DNA of 64,000 nt from Panorpa germanica (taxonomy: Eukaryota; Arthropoda; Insecta; Mecoptera; Panorpidae), in assembly GCA_963678705.1 (NCBI GenBank), contig OY783215.1, positions 12,815,740 to 12,879,739 on the forward strand, given 5' to 3'. The translations under genes were made by a program, and so were the position numbers. The notes under the pieces are model-generated. The model did no database searches and was not told the origin of the DNA. It saw only the letters and a program-made list of their open reading frames with translations. How positions within the stretch are numbered: position 1 is the first letter of the stretch; every line of letters starts with the position of its first letter. Shown here piece by piece: positions 36,391 to 49,500 of the stretch.

Positions 36391-36561
36391 ATTTTTTTCA
36401 TGAAGAATAATTTTTTTAAGAATAAAATTTTACTTTATTTGTAATTTACCTTAGTAAAATACTTCAGATATAATTGTGACTAGATACAAGTGAGTTTGGC
36501 GAAAGACATTTGTGACTGTAGATACAATTCAATTAAGAGAAAAACAATTGTGACCCGATAC

Positions 36562-36690
36562 AATGGGCTTGTGAACACAATTTTATGGGTCGATTTTTTA
36601 ATTGTTTTTTGAAATAAATGTATACTCGCGTTTTTATTTGATTAAATATCTAAATGTTGACGGAGGTATAGCATTTAACAATCTGAGAAA
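36562..36690. mobile_element. MITE, AATGGGCTTGTGTCC family, diverged end fragment
   Basis: It starts AATGGGCTTGTGAACACAA and continues with a diverged version of the family's first ~130 bp (for example TTGACGGAGGTATAGCA). Only one end is present. Confidence 0.55.
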
Positions 36691-37153
36691 ACTATCCCAG
36701 ATCTGGACATAGTGAAATTTAAAGTTGCTATTGTAATAAAATGTTGCATTAGTGGAGACGGTATTTAATAAATCTGTAGTATAAATAAAAGTGAACATAC
36801 TGGTTTTGTATAGCAATAGTGTTTAAAAGTAAAAAGTAAATTTAATTTTTATATGCATTTACAACTTTTTTACTAATGAAGTAGGCAGCTTAATTAAATG
36901 TGAAAGTTTTTTGTTGACAAGTTCCAACTCGCGGCTGTTATTTGAGTAAATATTATGAGTTTTGTAGCGAAAACTAATGGATGTTTGCAATAAAATGAAC
37001 AAACAACAAATTCGCATTGCAAATATTGTTATTTATTCATTAAATTCATGTATTGTTGGTTAAAAAATCCGCTAAACATAGTTATAAGCTCCCATAGTTA
37101 TAATGTGATACACATCTGGCAACACTAACACTAAGTGTACACGTATGAATTTA

Positions 37154-37788
37154 AATGGGCTTGGGTCCTCATTTTTTAGTGGTCGATTTTTCAATTGTTG
37201 ATTGAAATTGATGTTAATAAATGTGTATTGGCGTGTCTATTTTATTAAATATCTAAATATTGACGGAGATATAGCAATTAAAAGTTTGAATTGTAGTTTT
37301 AGCGTTAGAAATGGTCGGCCATATTTGTATGACATGAAATGCATTTTAACGTCAGTTATTTGTTGAGTAGGTCAGTGTTGTGGTAATGTTTTGTAGCTGT
37401 TGGTACTCAAGCAATCCAGTCAAGTCAAAGAATAATAAGTTTTTACTTTATTTAACCCTGGGCAGATATAATATTGAAATTTTATTGTTCCTTGAAATAA
37501 CTGTAAATAATATTTGATATTTTGATATATAAATATATATAGCAGAGATTTATGATCTGTAAGGTTGGTAACCTTACACAAGGATTGTGATGTCACATGC
37601 ATTTGGAGTTTGTACAACGTTGAATCCCTTTAATAATTAAAGAGACAAAATGACTTTTTTAATTGTTAATATCTCCTAACATATAAGGAGTTATTAAAAA
37701 ATAATTGAACATTTGAAGTTCTAGTAACCCACTTTATCAATATATAGTACACTTTTATAGAAATTAAGACATAGGACACAAGCCCATT
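37154..37788. mobile_element. MITE, AATGGGCTTGTGTCC family, copy C (full length)
   Basis: At 635 bp, it is bounded by AATGGGCTTGGGTCCTCA and AGGACACAAGCCCATT. It is inverted relative to the copies at 12,036 and 39,207. Interior landmarks include TTGACGGAGATATAGCAATT and TTATTAAAGAGACAAAATGA-like sequence. It is non-coding. Confidence 0.75.
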
Positions 37789-38577
37789 GAAGTCATTCTT
37801 TTTTGAATCTATAATTTAAAACCTAAAAATATCGAACGGAAAGGAGGAGAAATTAAAGTTAATCTTATTAAATTAACAAACTATAAGTAATGTTTTGCGT
37901 AACAATACTTGGTACTGACTATAAATATTTATAGAGTATGTAAACATAAAAGCAAATTCATTTGCAGGTTGGAATGTGAGTGCGACATAGAAATATTGTT
38001 ACATATTGCAATTTATGTTAATTAATCAAGGTGTGCTCTAAATACAATACATTTATTAGATCACAACCTACGCCACTGGTAAAGTTGTCTTTTTATTCTC
38101 CATAATATTAGAGATGGATGTTGTAAGGCGTGCCACAGATTTGCTATAGTTGGTTTACTTTATATCGTGTGTTAGAGATGTCAGATCTCGCAACCTAAGA
38201 AAGTTAATAAACAAATCCACGAGGTTGCTCAGTCTGTCGCGATTCGTAAACAAGCGAACACCGAGTATTGCTTTACGAAGTTGTCAAAAAAGAAAATAAA
38301 ACAATATATAATATACCTGTTGTATCGTATCGGTTATTTCTCGAATGTTAAACTTTTACTTAAATAAACCCATGCACGAGTAATAAGTAGATCGTTCGTA
38401 TACGTTTTTAAGAAATTTAAAATTTCAATGTCGAAACAAGTTCCGCATAACCTCAAAATATCGACAAGTATTTATATATAAATATTCAAGGGTTTTTCTC
38501 ATTGCGAATTAAATATAAGTGTTAATATTTGTTTGTTTTAATAATTCTTTGTTTTTGCTTTATTTTTTATTGTTAAT

Positions 38578-38677
38578 ATGGTGTCCGTTTCAAAGTGTGA
38601 GGAACTTTTGTTTTTGTTTACTTTTTGTTTGCTGTTTGTGTCGAGTCAAAGGACTGGACATGCGCTTAAAGAATCAG
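38578..38677 (+). CDS. Probable first coding exon of a secreted or membrane protein
   Basis: An ATG opens a 33-codon frame that has the shape of a signal peptide: a short polar start (MVSVSKCEE), a hydrophobic core (LLFLFTFCLLFVSS), then a polar stretch with a plausible cleavage site after GHA. It ends in a strong donor (CAG/GTAAGG, phase 1). A TATA-like TATATAAATATT sits about 105 bp upstream. No downstream exon with matching phase could be assigned within the window, so the gene is incomplete here. It could also be a chance frame, but the combination of signal sequence and donor is unusual for this DNA. Confidence 0.45.
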
Positions 38678-39206
38678 GTAAGGAGGATTTCATGGTCGAT
38701 CATTGACATTTTGCGTATTTTACATATTCCATAAATTTAAAAATGTTGTTTTCGTCGAATGGCGTTACTTTAAATGACTAGTTAAAACTTTGTTCGCGAG
38801 GTGTCTCTTATACTACTTAGCTGCAAATACATTTTCCTCTTTATGTATAAATTTCTAAAGCTGCAGCTTCCATTCCATTTCCATTTAATCTGCGGTCTGG
38901 TCTATAAAAGAAAGGAAATATATATATATTTTTTTTAGGTTTTGTACTTAAGCCTCAATTTCATGTACCGTGTCTGATAATGCATATCCTTTGTCTTGCA
39001 AAAGTGACAAGAAATTTGTGTGACCTGCTTTATGATGACATAGTAGTATATGGGCGATGTGACATTACTTACCAACCTAGCTCTAATAATATTCCACGTG
39101 TTATCAAAGATATTTGAAGCATTGTATTCTTAGTGAAACGCAACTTCTTGCAGTTTTTCTTTGATTGCTGCCCTTGGGTTAAATAGTTATTTATAGCAAA
39201 CATCTA

Positions 39207-39835
39207 AATGGGCTTGTGTCCTATGTCTTAATTTCTATAAAAGTGTACTATATATTGATAAAGTGGGTTACTAGAACCTCAAATGTTCAATTATTATTTA
39301 ATAACTCCTTATATGTTAGGAGATATTACCAAATAAGAAAGTCATTTTGTCTCTTTAATTATTAAACGGATTCAACGTTGTACAACATTTCAAATCCATG
39401 TGACCTCACAACCGCTGCCAACCTTACAGCTCATAAATCTCTGCTATATTTATATATATCAAAATATCAAATATTATTTACAGCTATTTCAAGGAACAAT
39501 AAAATTTCAATATTATGTCTGCCTTAGCAGGGTTAAATAAAGTAAAAACTTATTATTCTTTGATTTGACTTGATTATTTCGACTACCAACAGCTACAAAA
39601 CATTACCAAAGTACTGACCTACTCAACAAATAACTGACGTTAAAATGCATTTCACGTCATACAAATATGGCCGACCATTTCTAGCGCTAAAACTACAATT
39701 TAAATTTTTAATTTTTATATCTCCGTCAAGATTTAGATATTTAATAAAATAGACACATCAATACATATTTATTAACATCAATTTCAATCAACAATTGAAA
39801 AATCGACCACTAAAAAATGAGGACACAACCCCATT
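39207..39835. mobile_element. MITE, AATGGGCTTGTGTCC family, copy D (full length)
   Basis: At 629 bp, it runs from AATGGGCTTGTGTCCTATG to GGACACAACCCCATT. Flanking TA on both sides fits a TA target. It is in the same orientation as the copy at 12,036 and opposite to the copy at 37,154, so copies C and D form an inverted pair around the exon at 38,578. Confidence 0.75.
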
Positions 39836-40062
39836 TATCTAATACTTGAATTTATTCCTCGTTTTCGATTGATGTTATCATAGAAATATTTAGTATAGCA
39901 TAATAGGTTTTAACAACATAATACAATTGATATACGAGTATAACCTCATTGTATGTATTTCAAGTTAAAAACAATTTGCTTTTAGTTTAAAAGTATAATG
40001 AATCAAAAGAATGGGTTATTTAATGCCAATATTGTTTTTTTTTTTTCAATTTCATTGTATTT

Positions 40063-40533
40063 ATGTACACAAGTAATATTTCTTTAAAAGTTCAACAAAA
40101 CATAAAAAATGTAATTACGGATAAATATAAATTGGCATTTAAGAGTAAATTACACGATGAGGATACCGCCATGGCATCTGCAGAATGGGTAGACTGGGAA
40201 AGACCAAGGGCAAAGACCAAAGAGCATGACTGGCTGGACGTCGCAGCTGGTTTGGTCGACATGGATTCAATAGACGTTACACTTGCACGAGTACCAAATG
40301 TCAGTTGCTCTTGCTTTGGATTGTTTGTTGTCATCAGAGAACTAAGTACGTTATTATTGAGCCTTTTATATCCCACTGTGCTCCGAAATCCATTTTACCT
40401 TATCAGTAAATTTACGAGCTGTAAACCAACCTGCCTGCTCGCTATACAACTTGAATTGAGTCACGATTTAGTTCAGTTTTATTTTTGGATTGGAAAGGAA
40501 TTGCATGAGGAAAGATTCTTGTGGAATGGATAA
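40063..40533 (+). other. Unrecognised coding-like open frame
   Basis: A 156-codon frame starts at an ATG. Codons 28-85 (through DEDTAMASAEWVDW and DWLDVAAGLVDMDS) use GC-containing codons unlike the surroundings, as real coding DNA would. A donor-like GTACGT follows REL at about 40,347. The opposite strand is also open and serine/alanine-rich, which weakens the case for either. After the stop, another frame (40,534-40,660) looks protein-like, so this may be a frameshifted transposon gene. I recognise no domain. Confidence 0.3.
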
Positions 40534-40855
40534 ATTATTGTTGATGTAAATAGTTTAATAGCAATACTGCAAGACCAATCATTTCACGAATATGCAACGG
40601 AACATGGTTATGGAACTGCGTCATTTATTAATTCTCTTTTATGGTACTCCTGGATTTATTGAATAAGCCGCTTAATGGAGAAGAAGCTGGAGGGAATTAA
40701 AAAGGAGCGTGACTAGAAATATGTCATGAAATTTTGACACATATCGTTTTAATGTTGGTACTATCTAAAAATCATATGCATTTGTCAATAGTGACAATAG
40801 TAATCTATATGTCACCATATGAACTTATTGAGTAATGTGTTAAATTGGGCAAAGT

Positions 40856-41038
40856 CAGGGCCGAATTTAGAGGTGTGTAGGCCCTGGAGCAACGAAGGAG
40901 CGGAGGCTCCTTATTATTATCCGAATAAAAGGAACAATTTTTTTTCGTCAAGTCGTTCAAAAATTTAGTGCTTTGATCTCCATTGTGGAGCCCCCTTTCT
41001 TGTGGAGGCCTCAGGGCCCTCTCTCAAATTCGGGTCTG
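40856..41038. mobile_element. hAT-like MITE, copy 1 (183 bp)
   Basis: The ends are CAGGGCCGAATTT and AAATTCGGGTCTG, imperfect inverted repeats. The 8 bases on each side, GGCAAAGT and GGCAAACC, match at 6 of 8 positions, as expected of an aged 8-bp target duplication. Related copies are at 55,098 and 60,929. The element is notably GC-rich for this window and non-coding. Confidence 0.75.
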
Positions 41039-41255
41039 GGCAAACCTCATAAGTATCTGACTATGAACCTGTCGAATACTGCAGTATCTTTGAGTTTGAT
41101 TTCCAGACCAACGCTATGTTTTTTTGGATTCGGTTACTATAGTTCAAATTATAAGAGTTCGGCGGTGCCTCATACTTATAACAACTTATGTCGTATAAAT
41201 GTACAATGCAATCAAAAAGCACTGTCTCAATAATTTTTTTATAATGTATATAGGA

Positions 41256-41600
41256 CCCAGTAAACATATTGGCGAAATGGCATAGCTAGATGAAATTCCA
41301 TAAAAAAATTAATTCTTTTTCACTCAGATTTCAGATAGATGTCACCTATAAAAGAAAAATAGTCTAATTTTTTTCATAAGAATATTCTTTCTCTTTCCAA
41401 CATTATAAAATTAAATGGAGATATAGTTGTTGTCTCTTTTACATTTTAAAATATTTATTTTACCAGAACGTCACAGAAAAAGAAACAAGATATATCTGTC
41501 TCTGTTACACTTTAATGGTTTGTTTGCAACTTCATTCAATATTGGTACGGTAGTGTGGCCAGGTGAAGTGATTTTTCCATTTGTAGTTCATATCACTGAC
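41256..41600. mobile_element. MITE-like element with CCCAGTAAACA end (copy 3, partial)
   Basis: It begins CCCAGTAAACATATTGG and contains the family's AAGAATATTCTTTCTCTTTCC and TGTTGTCTCTTTTACA words in the order seen at the inverted end of the 3,988-4,824 copy. The other terminal repeat was not found. Confidence 0.5.
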
Positions 41601-41940
41601 ATTTCTCTTGAACGAAATTGAATTGTTTCATGACAAAAATATCATACGCATCTTCAATTTTTTAGTTAATTGAAACATTGTCATTACTTTATTTTAAAGC
41701 TTTAAATATGTAGATATTTTATATTTCCAGCGATGTTTCATTTTATATATTTTAAATTCTTAATTTGAATTAATTTTTGTCTACGCAATGTGAAGGTAAA
41801 CATGTCGAGACAGGCGGCGTCCATAAATTTATAATAACCTTCTTCACATCTTGTGCTGCGTTAGATTTACTCAGCTTGGCTTCTAAGTTTAGCTATTAGA
41901 TGATATTAACAGTAAAAATATAAATTTATATTTGTCTCTG

Positions 41941-42156
41941 TTTTATGCTAAGAAAGATTTCAATCACAAGAGTTCATTTACGAGGTTTCGTTTCGAGTCA
42001 TGATATTAATTTTATGAGTATTAAAATATCGTTCAGAAACTGGATTCGATCCCAGATTTTCTGTTTAGTATAGAGACATTTTTCAAATAAACTACTAAAC
42101 TTTAATCAATGTTATGAACTCGTTCTCTAGGTCATTTAAACAAAGGAAGTGTTTTC
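41941..42156 (+). repeat. SINE-like repeat, left member of an inverted pair
   Basis: A 216-bp segment is present almost identically, in reverse, at 46,370-46,584. It contains GGATTCGATCCCAGATTTTC, which resembles a Pol III B box and the following bases of the SINE at 30,333, so it is probably tRNA-derived. Confidence 0.65.
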
Positions 42157-43801
42157 TATAGACGCTCTACCATTTGCCAACCTTTACAATCACTGTTAAA
42201 CAAGAGAAGTGCAAAAGAGATGCAGAATTAAACGTAAAACTTATAGCAGCGGTTGCGTCGACTCATAATGTTTCAGATTTTTTTTTGTAGATTATCATTA
42301 TTTAACTTTCCCTATTAAGTTGAGTATAGTTTCCAAATTTTCTCATGTCATGCCAATTCTAACGCTTAGGTTTGCCCCGAACCCGATACGTTAGTCACTA
42401 CAAATAAATTGAATGAATTGACTTGCTGCCATAAATCTCAAACATTTTTAAATTTATTTTTGAATAATTGTTAAAATTCACTTTCTTTTATATTTTAATA
42501 GAGTTCATTACTATTGTGTCATAAATATGTATAATTATGAAATTGATAACAATGGAACAATGACAGATGTATAACAATATAACACAATGAATAACAAATA
42601 GTTTATTCTGTTGTTCCACTAAACATTTAAAATGACTAAGTAATTTAGTAAACAATGTTAAATAGAAATTATTTAACATTTCTTTGTTTTTTAAAATTAC
42701 GCATTATCTAAACCAGTGGTAGTGAATCTTTTGTCCATAAACACGTGGTATATTATCTCCGTTTCAGTAGGAGTTTATATATTTTACAAAAGATTCGGAA
42801 ACAAGAAGTGATCATTTTAAAAATCATTCAGTCAGTACAACTGTGCCGACTCCGACTCCATAGCCCTGGTTGTAACTTGCGTTGGAACTCTACTGTATGT
42901 TAAAAGATTATGGGTTGGTCACCCCTGATTAAATATTAAACTATACAAAACATAATAACCATTATTTCCAAAAATATTATTTATGATATAACTGCTTTGA
43001 AATAACCTAACATTTTCTTAAAAGAGAAATTGGCCACCTCCCAAATACAGATCAGAATCATTAGATAAATCTCTTTCTGTCAAGTTTGTTAACCAAATGA
43101 TCATTTTATTTCTTTTTATTGTAATTATTAAACTCATTTGTAGGATTAAAAAGCTGTTAATATTTTCTCCAAATTTTGAAATTTAACTTTACAGAAAATT
43201 AAATGTGTATTTACTAAAAATGATGTGGTTTAACATTTAATTCGAATTGAAAGGCTCATTAAAAACTACATCAATTTGTAATTAAGATATACGCATGTTA
43301 CGCATAACCCATAACGATAACCGTTATTACCTAATGCGTGGATGGATGGCCAACGATTATATATTTTAATAGTCTATTAATTAAACATTTGGGTCATGTA
43401 AATGAATGATTGGTAAAATGTCATTATTGACACATTCTTGTGTCGTACCAGCAATTAAATGAGTATGAAATTATCTGTTTAGTACACAGCTGTGTCTTGC
43501 GATTCGATTTTCAAACTAGCGCTATATTTTCTGGGTTTGATAGTTGTCCGAACTCATTTGATTATGATCTCATACTTATAAAAATTATGGTAAACTTGTG
43601 TTATATTTTTTATTAAAGTTTTACACATACATTAACATAGCAATACAGATAAACTTAGGACTGAGGTTTTTCTCGTACTCGTTATACGAATTTATTAGAT
43701 TTGTGCATTAGTCTATTAAGTTATCTTGAGCAAGATCGCACTCGAGGTGGTAAATCAAGAACTACCTGTATTAAAAATAAGGATTTAAAAAAAATTATAT
43801 A
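42157..43801. other. AT-rich intergenic DNA, no gene seen
   Basis: No supported gene. A fragment at 43,490-43,600 resembles an arm of the foldback family at 21,204-21,502. Confidence 0.45.
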
Positions 43802-43873
43802 TAGCAGAGCGTAGTTTCGATCTACGGACCTCTGGGTTATGGGCCCAGCACGCTTCCACTGCGCCACTCTGCT
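43802..43873 (-). tRNA. tRNA-iMet-CAT: Initiator tRNA-Met (anticodon CAT)
   Basis: A 72-base cloverleaf on the minus strand. The acceptor stem is AGCAGAG paired with CTCTGCT, and the anticodon stem is CTGGG/CCCAG with loop CCCATAA. The T stem is CGTAG/CTACG with loop ATCGAAA. The A-U start of the acceptor, the three G-C pairs beside the anticodon loop and the ATCGAAA T-loop (instead of TTC) mark a eukaryotic initiator tRNA. A run of eight T follows on the minus strand and serves as Pol III terminator. There is no intron. Confidence 0.97.
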
Positions 43874-46369
43874 CATGTGAAAACTATATTTCAAAATAAA
43901 TTTTCCGAGAATTTTCATACAAAATAAGAAAATGAAAATATTATTTTATCTAGTCACAATATTACAAAATCTATATTGCAGTGAAATATAATTGAATAGA
44001 GGATTGAAATTAAATTGTTACTTTCATCATTTGTAAATAATAGATTTAATAATGAATCTTAGAAAATATTAATTGTTTAATGAATTTCTTTAACAATGTC
44101 TTAAAATTAAATTGTTTATTATATTTTAAATTACAACAACCAATCTCCCAGCATCCTTTATTTTTTTAACCGACCTTTTCATAATTTTGATTAAATTTTA
44201 TGTAAATATGACAGGAAATTGCATTTACAAGATGGAGCGATGTTCAATATTTAAATAAATAGTAAATTTAAAGCAGGTCAAGTTTGTTTTGATTTTTTTT
44301 AAGGCAAGGACAGATAACACGGGCATTTACCAACCAACAATCATTATCGTGTAACGAAATCATTTTTTGCTGTTTACTCGCTGCAAGTATCCGGCATTCC
44401 ATTTTACATACGTAAGTTCTAGTTCAGTACAACGTTATGTGAATCATACATCTTGGACTACATAAGTTTCTTAAGGTGGGCGCATAGTGGAAACACAACT
44501 GTCTGAAGAAATGATGTTTTTGTCATAAAAAGATAGAGACAATCCATACAGCGGCGTACCAAGACTAGTAAGGATGCGGCGGTATTCAATAAATAAGCGG
44601 CGAAATCAATTGTATCTAGTCACAATTGATTACAAACCTAGCTGAAATTACCTTTCCTTCCTAGCTCGCACGCAAAAAGAATTTTATCTAAACAAAATTA
44701 CTTTCTAGCCTATGTAAAATTACTTTTTCTTTTTAGTTTACACGTGAAATCAATTGTATCTAGTCAAAATCGATTTTCAGCCCATCTGAAATTATTTCTT
44801 ATTCTTAGTCTTTCGACCAATCATAAATTTTTCAGAGTCTATGTTGGGCCTGCGCTACCTCTTTCGTACTTTGATATTACTAGCACCATACTGTGGATGA
44901 ACAATTCCGTAATAAATTATATAAAACACGTAAATGGTTAAGATGTTTGTGCAGGTATTTGTTTTAGATTAATTAAATTTTAAATTGGATTTTCTATAAT
45001 TGGTGTCTACTGTTTCGTACACACTACTGCGACTCCAACATGCCTTTTATTTAACTCTACTAAACTCATAAAACTCTACGACGCATTAGAGTATTTTTAT
45101 AAGTTGTTTGTTACATCCATTTACTGACACCGGCGCGGTAAAAACAAAAATACTTTGTAGACTAGAACGAAAATATTATTTATGTGAATAAAACATACAA
45201 TATTTTTTGTGGATCTAAATCCACAAAATCACAAATCAAATTTAATGCATACATTTTTTTCCAAATATAAGAAAATGGTTCAATGAATTCGTACGAATTA
45301 CAAACGATGTCGATGTATTAAGGTACATGTTACATCTGTGTGGACGTGTTGTACAACTTCTTCCAACAAATGTTGGCGTCGCACTAGTGTGCATGGAAGA
45401 TAACGTTTTCTCCATAAATGTGAACTGAAATGTAATAGTCAACGTAAACTCTTACATGATGATGGTCTAGATGTAAACGATACCCAAGATGGCGATTAAC
45501 ATTTAGAATATTGACAAGTAACATACATTAGATTATTATCAATAGATCAGATAATATTTCATCATGGCTTTTGTTATTTACATACAGATAGATATTGTAT
45601 ATTAATTACAAATCTTTAATATGCGTAATTGCCATATTTAATTGACGTAACGTCTAGAATGGGATTGCACCATTCTGGAACTGTTGGTCACATTATCATG
45701 GTGCTACAGATGTCAGGTACAGTCTAGTTTTTTTTATTTTTTGTTATTAAATATAAGTCTTTTTCTTTTTCAAAAAGTATTATTGACAAACGATCCTAAA
45801 CTACTAGGAGGCCTGATTAAAAATGTATAAAATATGAAGATTTTATTGTTCCAATAATCAAGACATTTCGATATTTTATTGAAAACTTAACATATTCAAG
45901 AGTAATAATTTTAGATAAGCTTCGAATATAATATAATGGAAAAAAAAATTCCGATTTAAAATCGTATACCTTTTAAACTATTTACACAACTAGTGCTTTT
46001 AAAATAAGTGATAATTCATTAGCTTAACTTCTTAACATTAATATTTACTAACAAATACTCAACTCTAGTGGTAATTTGTTCTAAAAAATTATAGAAATAT
46101 ATAATATAGAAATAACAGAACAATATAAATACATTTTGAAATAACGATACTTAACTATCATTAAACATAGTTTCACAGCTATAGTTCTGTAATAGATATA
46201 TTTATTTTAGATTTTGAGAAGCACTTCAATAAGATTTACGGAAAGACAACGATCAACGACAATATGACCTAGCTGTTGAAATCGCCGTTAAAAAAAATAT
46301 TTACAAACTACCATAAGCAACACATTGCATAACAAATTGAGATGCGATACTATTGTAATTACGGCTATT
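43874..46369. other. AT-rich intergenic DNA, no gene seen
   Basis: No supported gene. A stretch at 45,250-45,430 is open in more than one frame with moderate GC and may be an old transposase fragment; I could not match it to a family. Confidence 0.4.
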
Positions 46370-46584
46370 GAAAACACTTCCTTTGTTTAAATGACCTAGA
46401 GAACGAGTTCATAACATTGATTAAAGTTTAGTAGTTTATTTGAAAAATGTCTCTGTACTAAACAGAAAATCTGGGATCGAATCCAGTTTCTGAACGATAT
46501 TTTAATACTCATAAAATTAATATCATGACTCGAAACGAAACCTCGTAAATGAAATCTTGTGATTGAAATCGTTCTTAGCATAAA
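46370..46584 (-). repeat. SINE-like repeat, right member of an inverted pair
   Basis: This is the reverse complement of 41,941-42,156 with only a few differences, including the same B-box-like GGATTCGATCCCAG. The two copies are about 4.2 kb apart with the initiator tRNA gene between them. Confidence 0.65.
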
Positions 46585-49500
46585 AGTTAAAAGTGATTTA
46601 AATTGGAGGAATGTGAGGAAGCAATGACGTAGTGAACTCGGTTATTTTTCGTAAATTTTTACCCTTTTAATTATTAAGTTGAAAAAATGACTATATCAAT
46701 CGTGAATCGGGAATTGATGAAAAATAATTGGATATTTCTGCAGTGCAGTTTTATATAAATTCAGTTATGGTTCTCAACACAATTGACGGATATTGCTATG
46801 TTTATGCGGAGAATAATCATGCACGAATAATTGTGCAGCGCTGGTCTGGCGATAGAACCCGAAGACCTTGTACTAAGTCTTTTGCATTTCTTACAAATAT
46901 TGCAACAGCACTCTAATTTATTGAACGCACATCTTCCAATTTGCGCTAAGCGTTAACCGTGGTTTTCCTATTAATACACTTTCACAAGATTTTAATCGAC
47001 ACGAATATATCCTAAGGTTGAATTTATTAAAGGAAGGTCTTAGATTCATTTCAACATTTCTAACCTATTATTAAGTTCTACAACAATTAGCATAATTGAC
47101 TATTATATTCAAATTTAATTAAGAAAGCATTATAGCAAAGTTAGTGTTCCATATAATTATACGTTTCGCTTTATAGGCCCACACGTTTAATAATCTCTAT
47201 AGATTGAAACATCGATTTAATAAAAGAAAACTTATAATTTGAGGTTATACTCTTTTAAATGTATTTATTGTTTTAAGTGCTAATAACTGCTGTCCAAAGT
47301 TGATGCATTCAAATAAATATTTTAAAAATAACTTCATTGCACCCTACTGTGCGAGTCGCAATTTTAATTTGAAAACGTACCCACGCCAAAGACACTACAT
47401 TCTTTCGAAAGCTTATAGTCTAAGATAAAAAAGTCTACAACCGTTTTTCTTAATATTTGTTTGTTATAAAGTTACAAATTTTTTAACAATACTCCGTTTT
47501 TTCCGCGTTTTTTACTATTTATCAATTTTTATTAACAACGGTTTTAAACTTTGGAGTTTGGCAACTTCTGGACCATGTAGTAGACACTTCAAGAAGTAAT
47601 CCAGAATTTTGTCAGATTTTTTGAAAGCTTAGAAAACTCGAAAAACTGAACTATTCCCTCAAAGACCCAGTGTACACACCATGACTCGATAAATATAGTG
47701 TTCACACGGAGAGTTAAACATCAAACTTGTGAATATACTTATAGAATTGAATATGTGCCTACAAAATTCATTGATCTCGGATATTTACATATAAAAACAA
47801 GCCAGCCGTCAGTTGGTTTTCACTTTCAATAAAATAACTGTCTGCGAAGATTGAAGAATATCGTATATATAAGGTTTTGTTTGGACATAAATAAGTTTTT
47901 ATAAACAAAACCTAACCTATAATTACTTGCTATAAAAAGATGCCAAAAAAATCTTTAACCAACAAATATTTAAATAATATACTGGCCAGCATCATCAACA
48001 TGTGAGATGCATTAACAGAAAGTTTGATCAGGTTTAATGGATTTACAATCATATCTCTAGACTTTGGTACTTGTCTTGCTTTGGGGCTTCCTGCACCATC
48101 TGGAGGTGATCATTGAAATTAAAGTTTTTTGTAATACCTGCTCAAGGCTGACTTCTGAAATTCTTTATACATATTATAAATTAGTATAGAATAACTGAAA
48201 TAGATGTTTACAATGAGATTTTGAACTACTTTTTTATGGTCGCATTTTTTAACTGTTTAGACATATTTTTCACGTCAGAAAATTAATATAGTTGAAATAC
48301 TGAGAGATCAGCAGTGATTCATCCTTAATAAAAAAAAATCACGATAAATATTGTTTATATTTTATATTTAAGGACACATATATCTAGTTTGTTGGTACCT
48401 GTAACTAATAGAGGCAGGCACCATCTGTACTTACTTCATTCTATTTTTAAAGTCAGAACTGTTCTAATTTCAGACAAATTTATACATCTAAACACATCAA
48501 ACAACATCAAATTCTAAATTTAATACTTTATTTTATTCTAAATTTATTATTTTAAGTTCATATTCTAAATTCACACAACAAATTCTATTCTAAATTAAAC
48601 AAAATATAAAAATAAAAACAAACTATTTTTTATTAAGAAGAAAGAACCTATGGTTCCTTAAATTGCCTTTGGTATAACAAGATATAAAACTTTTTTATGT
48701 ATAAGTCACCGCCAATTTCTCAATATTTCACCTCATATTTTTAGAATAATAAGTAATAAATTTTATATATTCAATTCGAATTATAGATTATCAGCAACGG
48801 TATTATGTAGAGGAACCGGAACCACATTTTATTTGTAATTGTTATGTAATTTGATAACAATATACAATACATCAGCGGGTCTACTATGACAACAATTAAA
48901 CCATGTAGACACCACTAAAAACTGTACCTATCGCTGCATACGCTTTCCGTTCTCTTCCACATTTTATTCATAAAAGTTAATGTGTTTTATGCGAGCTGTG
49001 TGATCCTGTGGACGCTTACCTCTACGCTCTGCAATATAACATAAACAGAAAATTTTCATGACTTGAAAGGATTCGATTTTTATGAGTTTCCTTTCCTTCA
49101 ATTTAATTAAAATGAGTTTATTAAACAAAAATGCGGTTTATTGAAAAATAATTGTATATTTCAGGTCCTGATTTCGGTAAATAACGTTATTTTGAAACCA
49201 TTTTGAGTTCCTGGTTTCACAAACTTTATGGTATTGAAGCCTCATATTTATTAACTATTGAATATTACTGAAAGTTAATAAAAAGCAGTGTACCATAAGT
49301 CATTAATCAAAATTGATGATATATTTAGTTCCAAAGACTGAGTATTTCTGCGGTAAAAAAACTAATTACTATTTATGAGATACAGTAATAAGTAGTAATC
49401 GAGTTTTTGAAACGGAGAAGGCATGTCGCTTGACGGTAGATGTTTGATGCTGCTCGCTGGACCAGAGTCCACGGATAATATCATACTCGTACACAGCTCT

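Noticed and set aside
43721..43918. 65-residue minus-strand frame over the tRNA gene
   Set aside because: The frame is formed largely by the tRNA sequence itself, so the tRNA call explains the region.
45242..45442. Possible transposase remnant on the minus strand
   Set aside because: Several frames look faintly protein-like with internal stops, but no catalytic motif or family signature could be identified.
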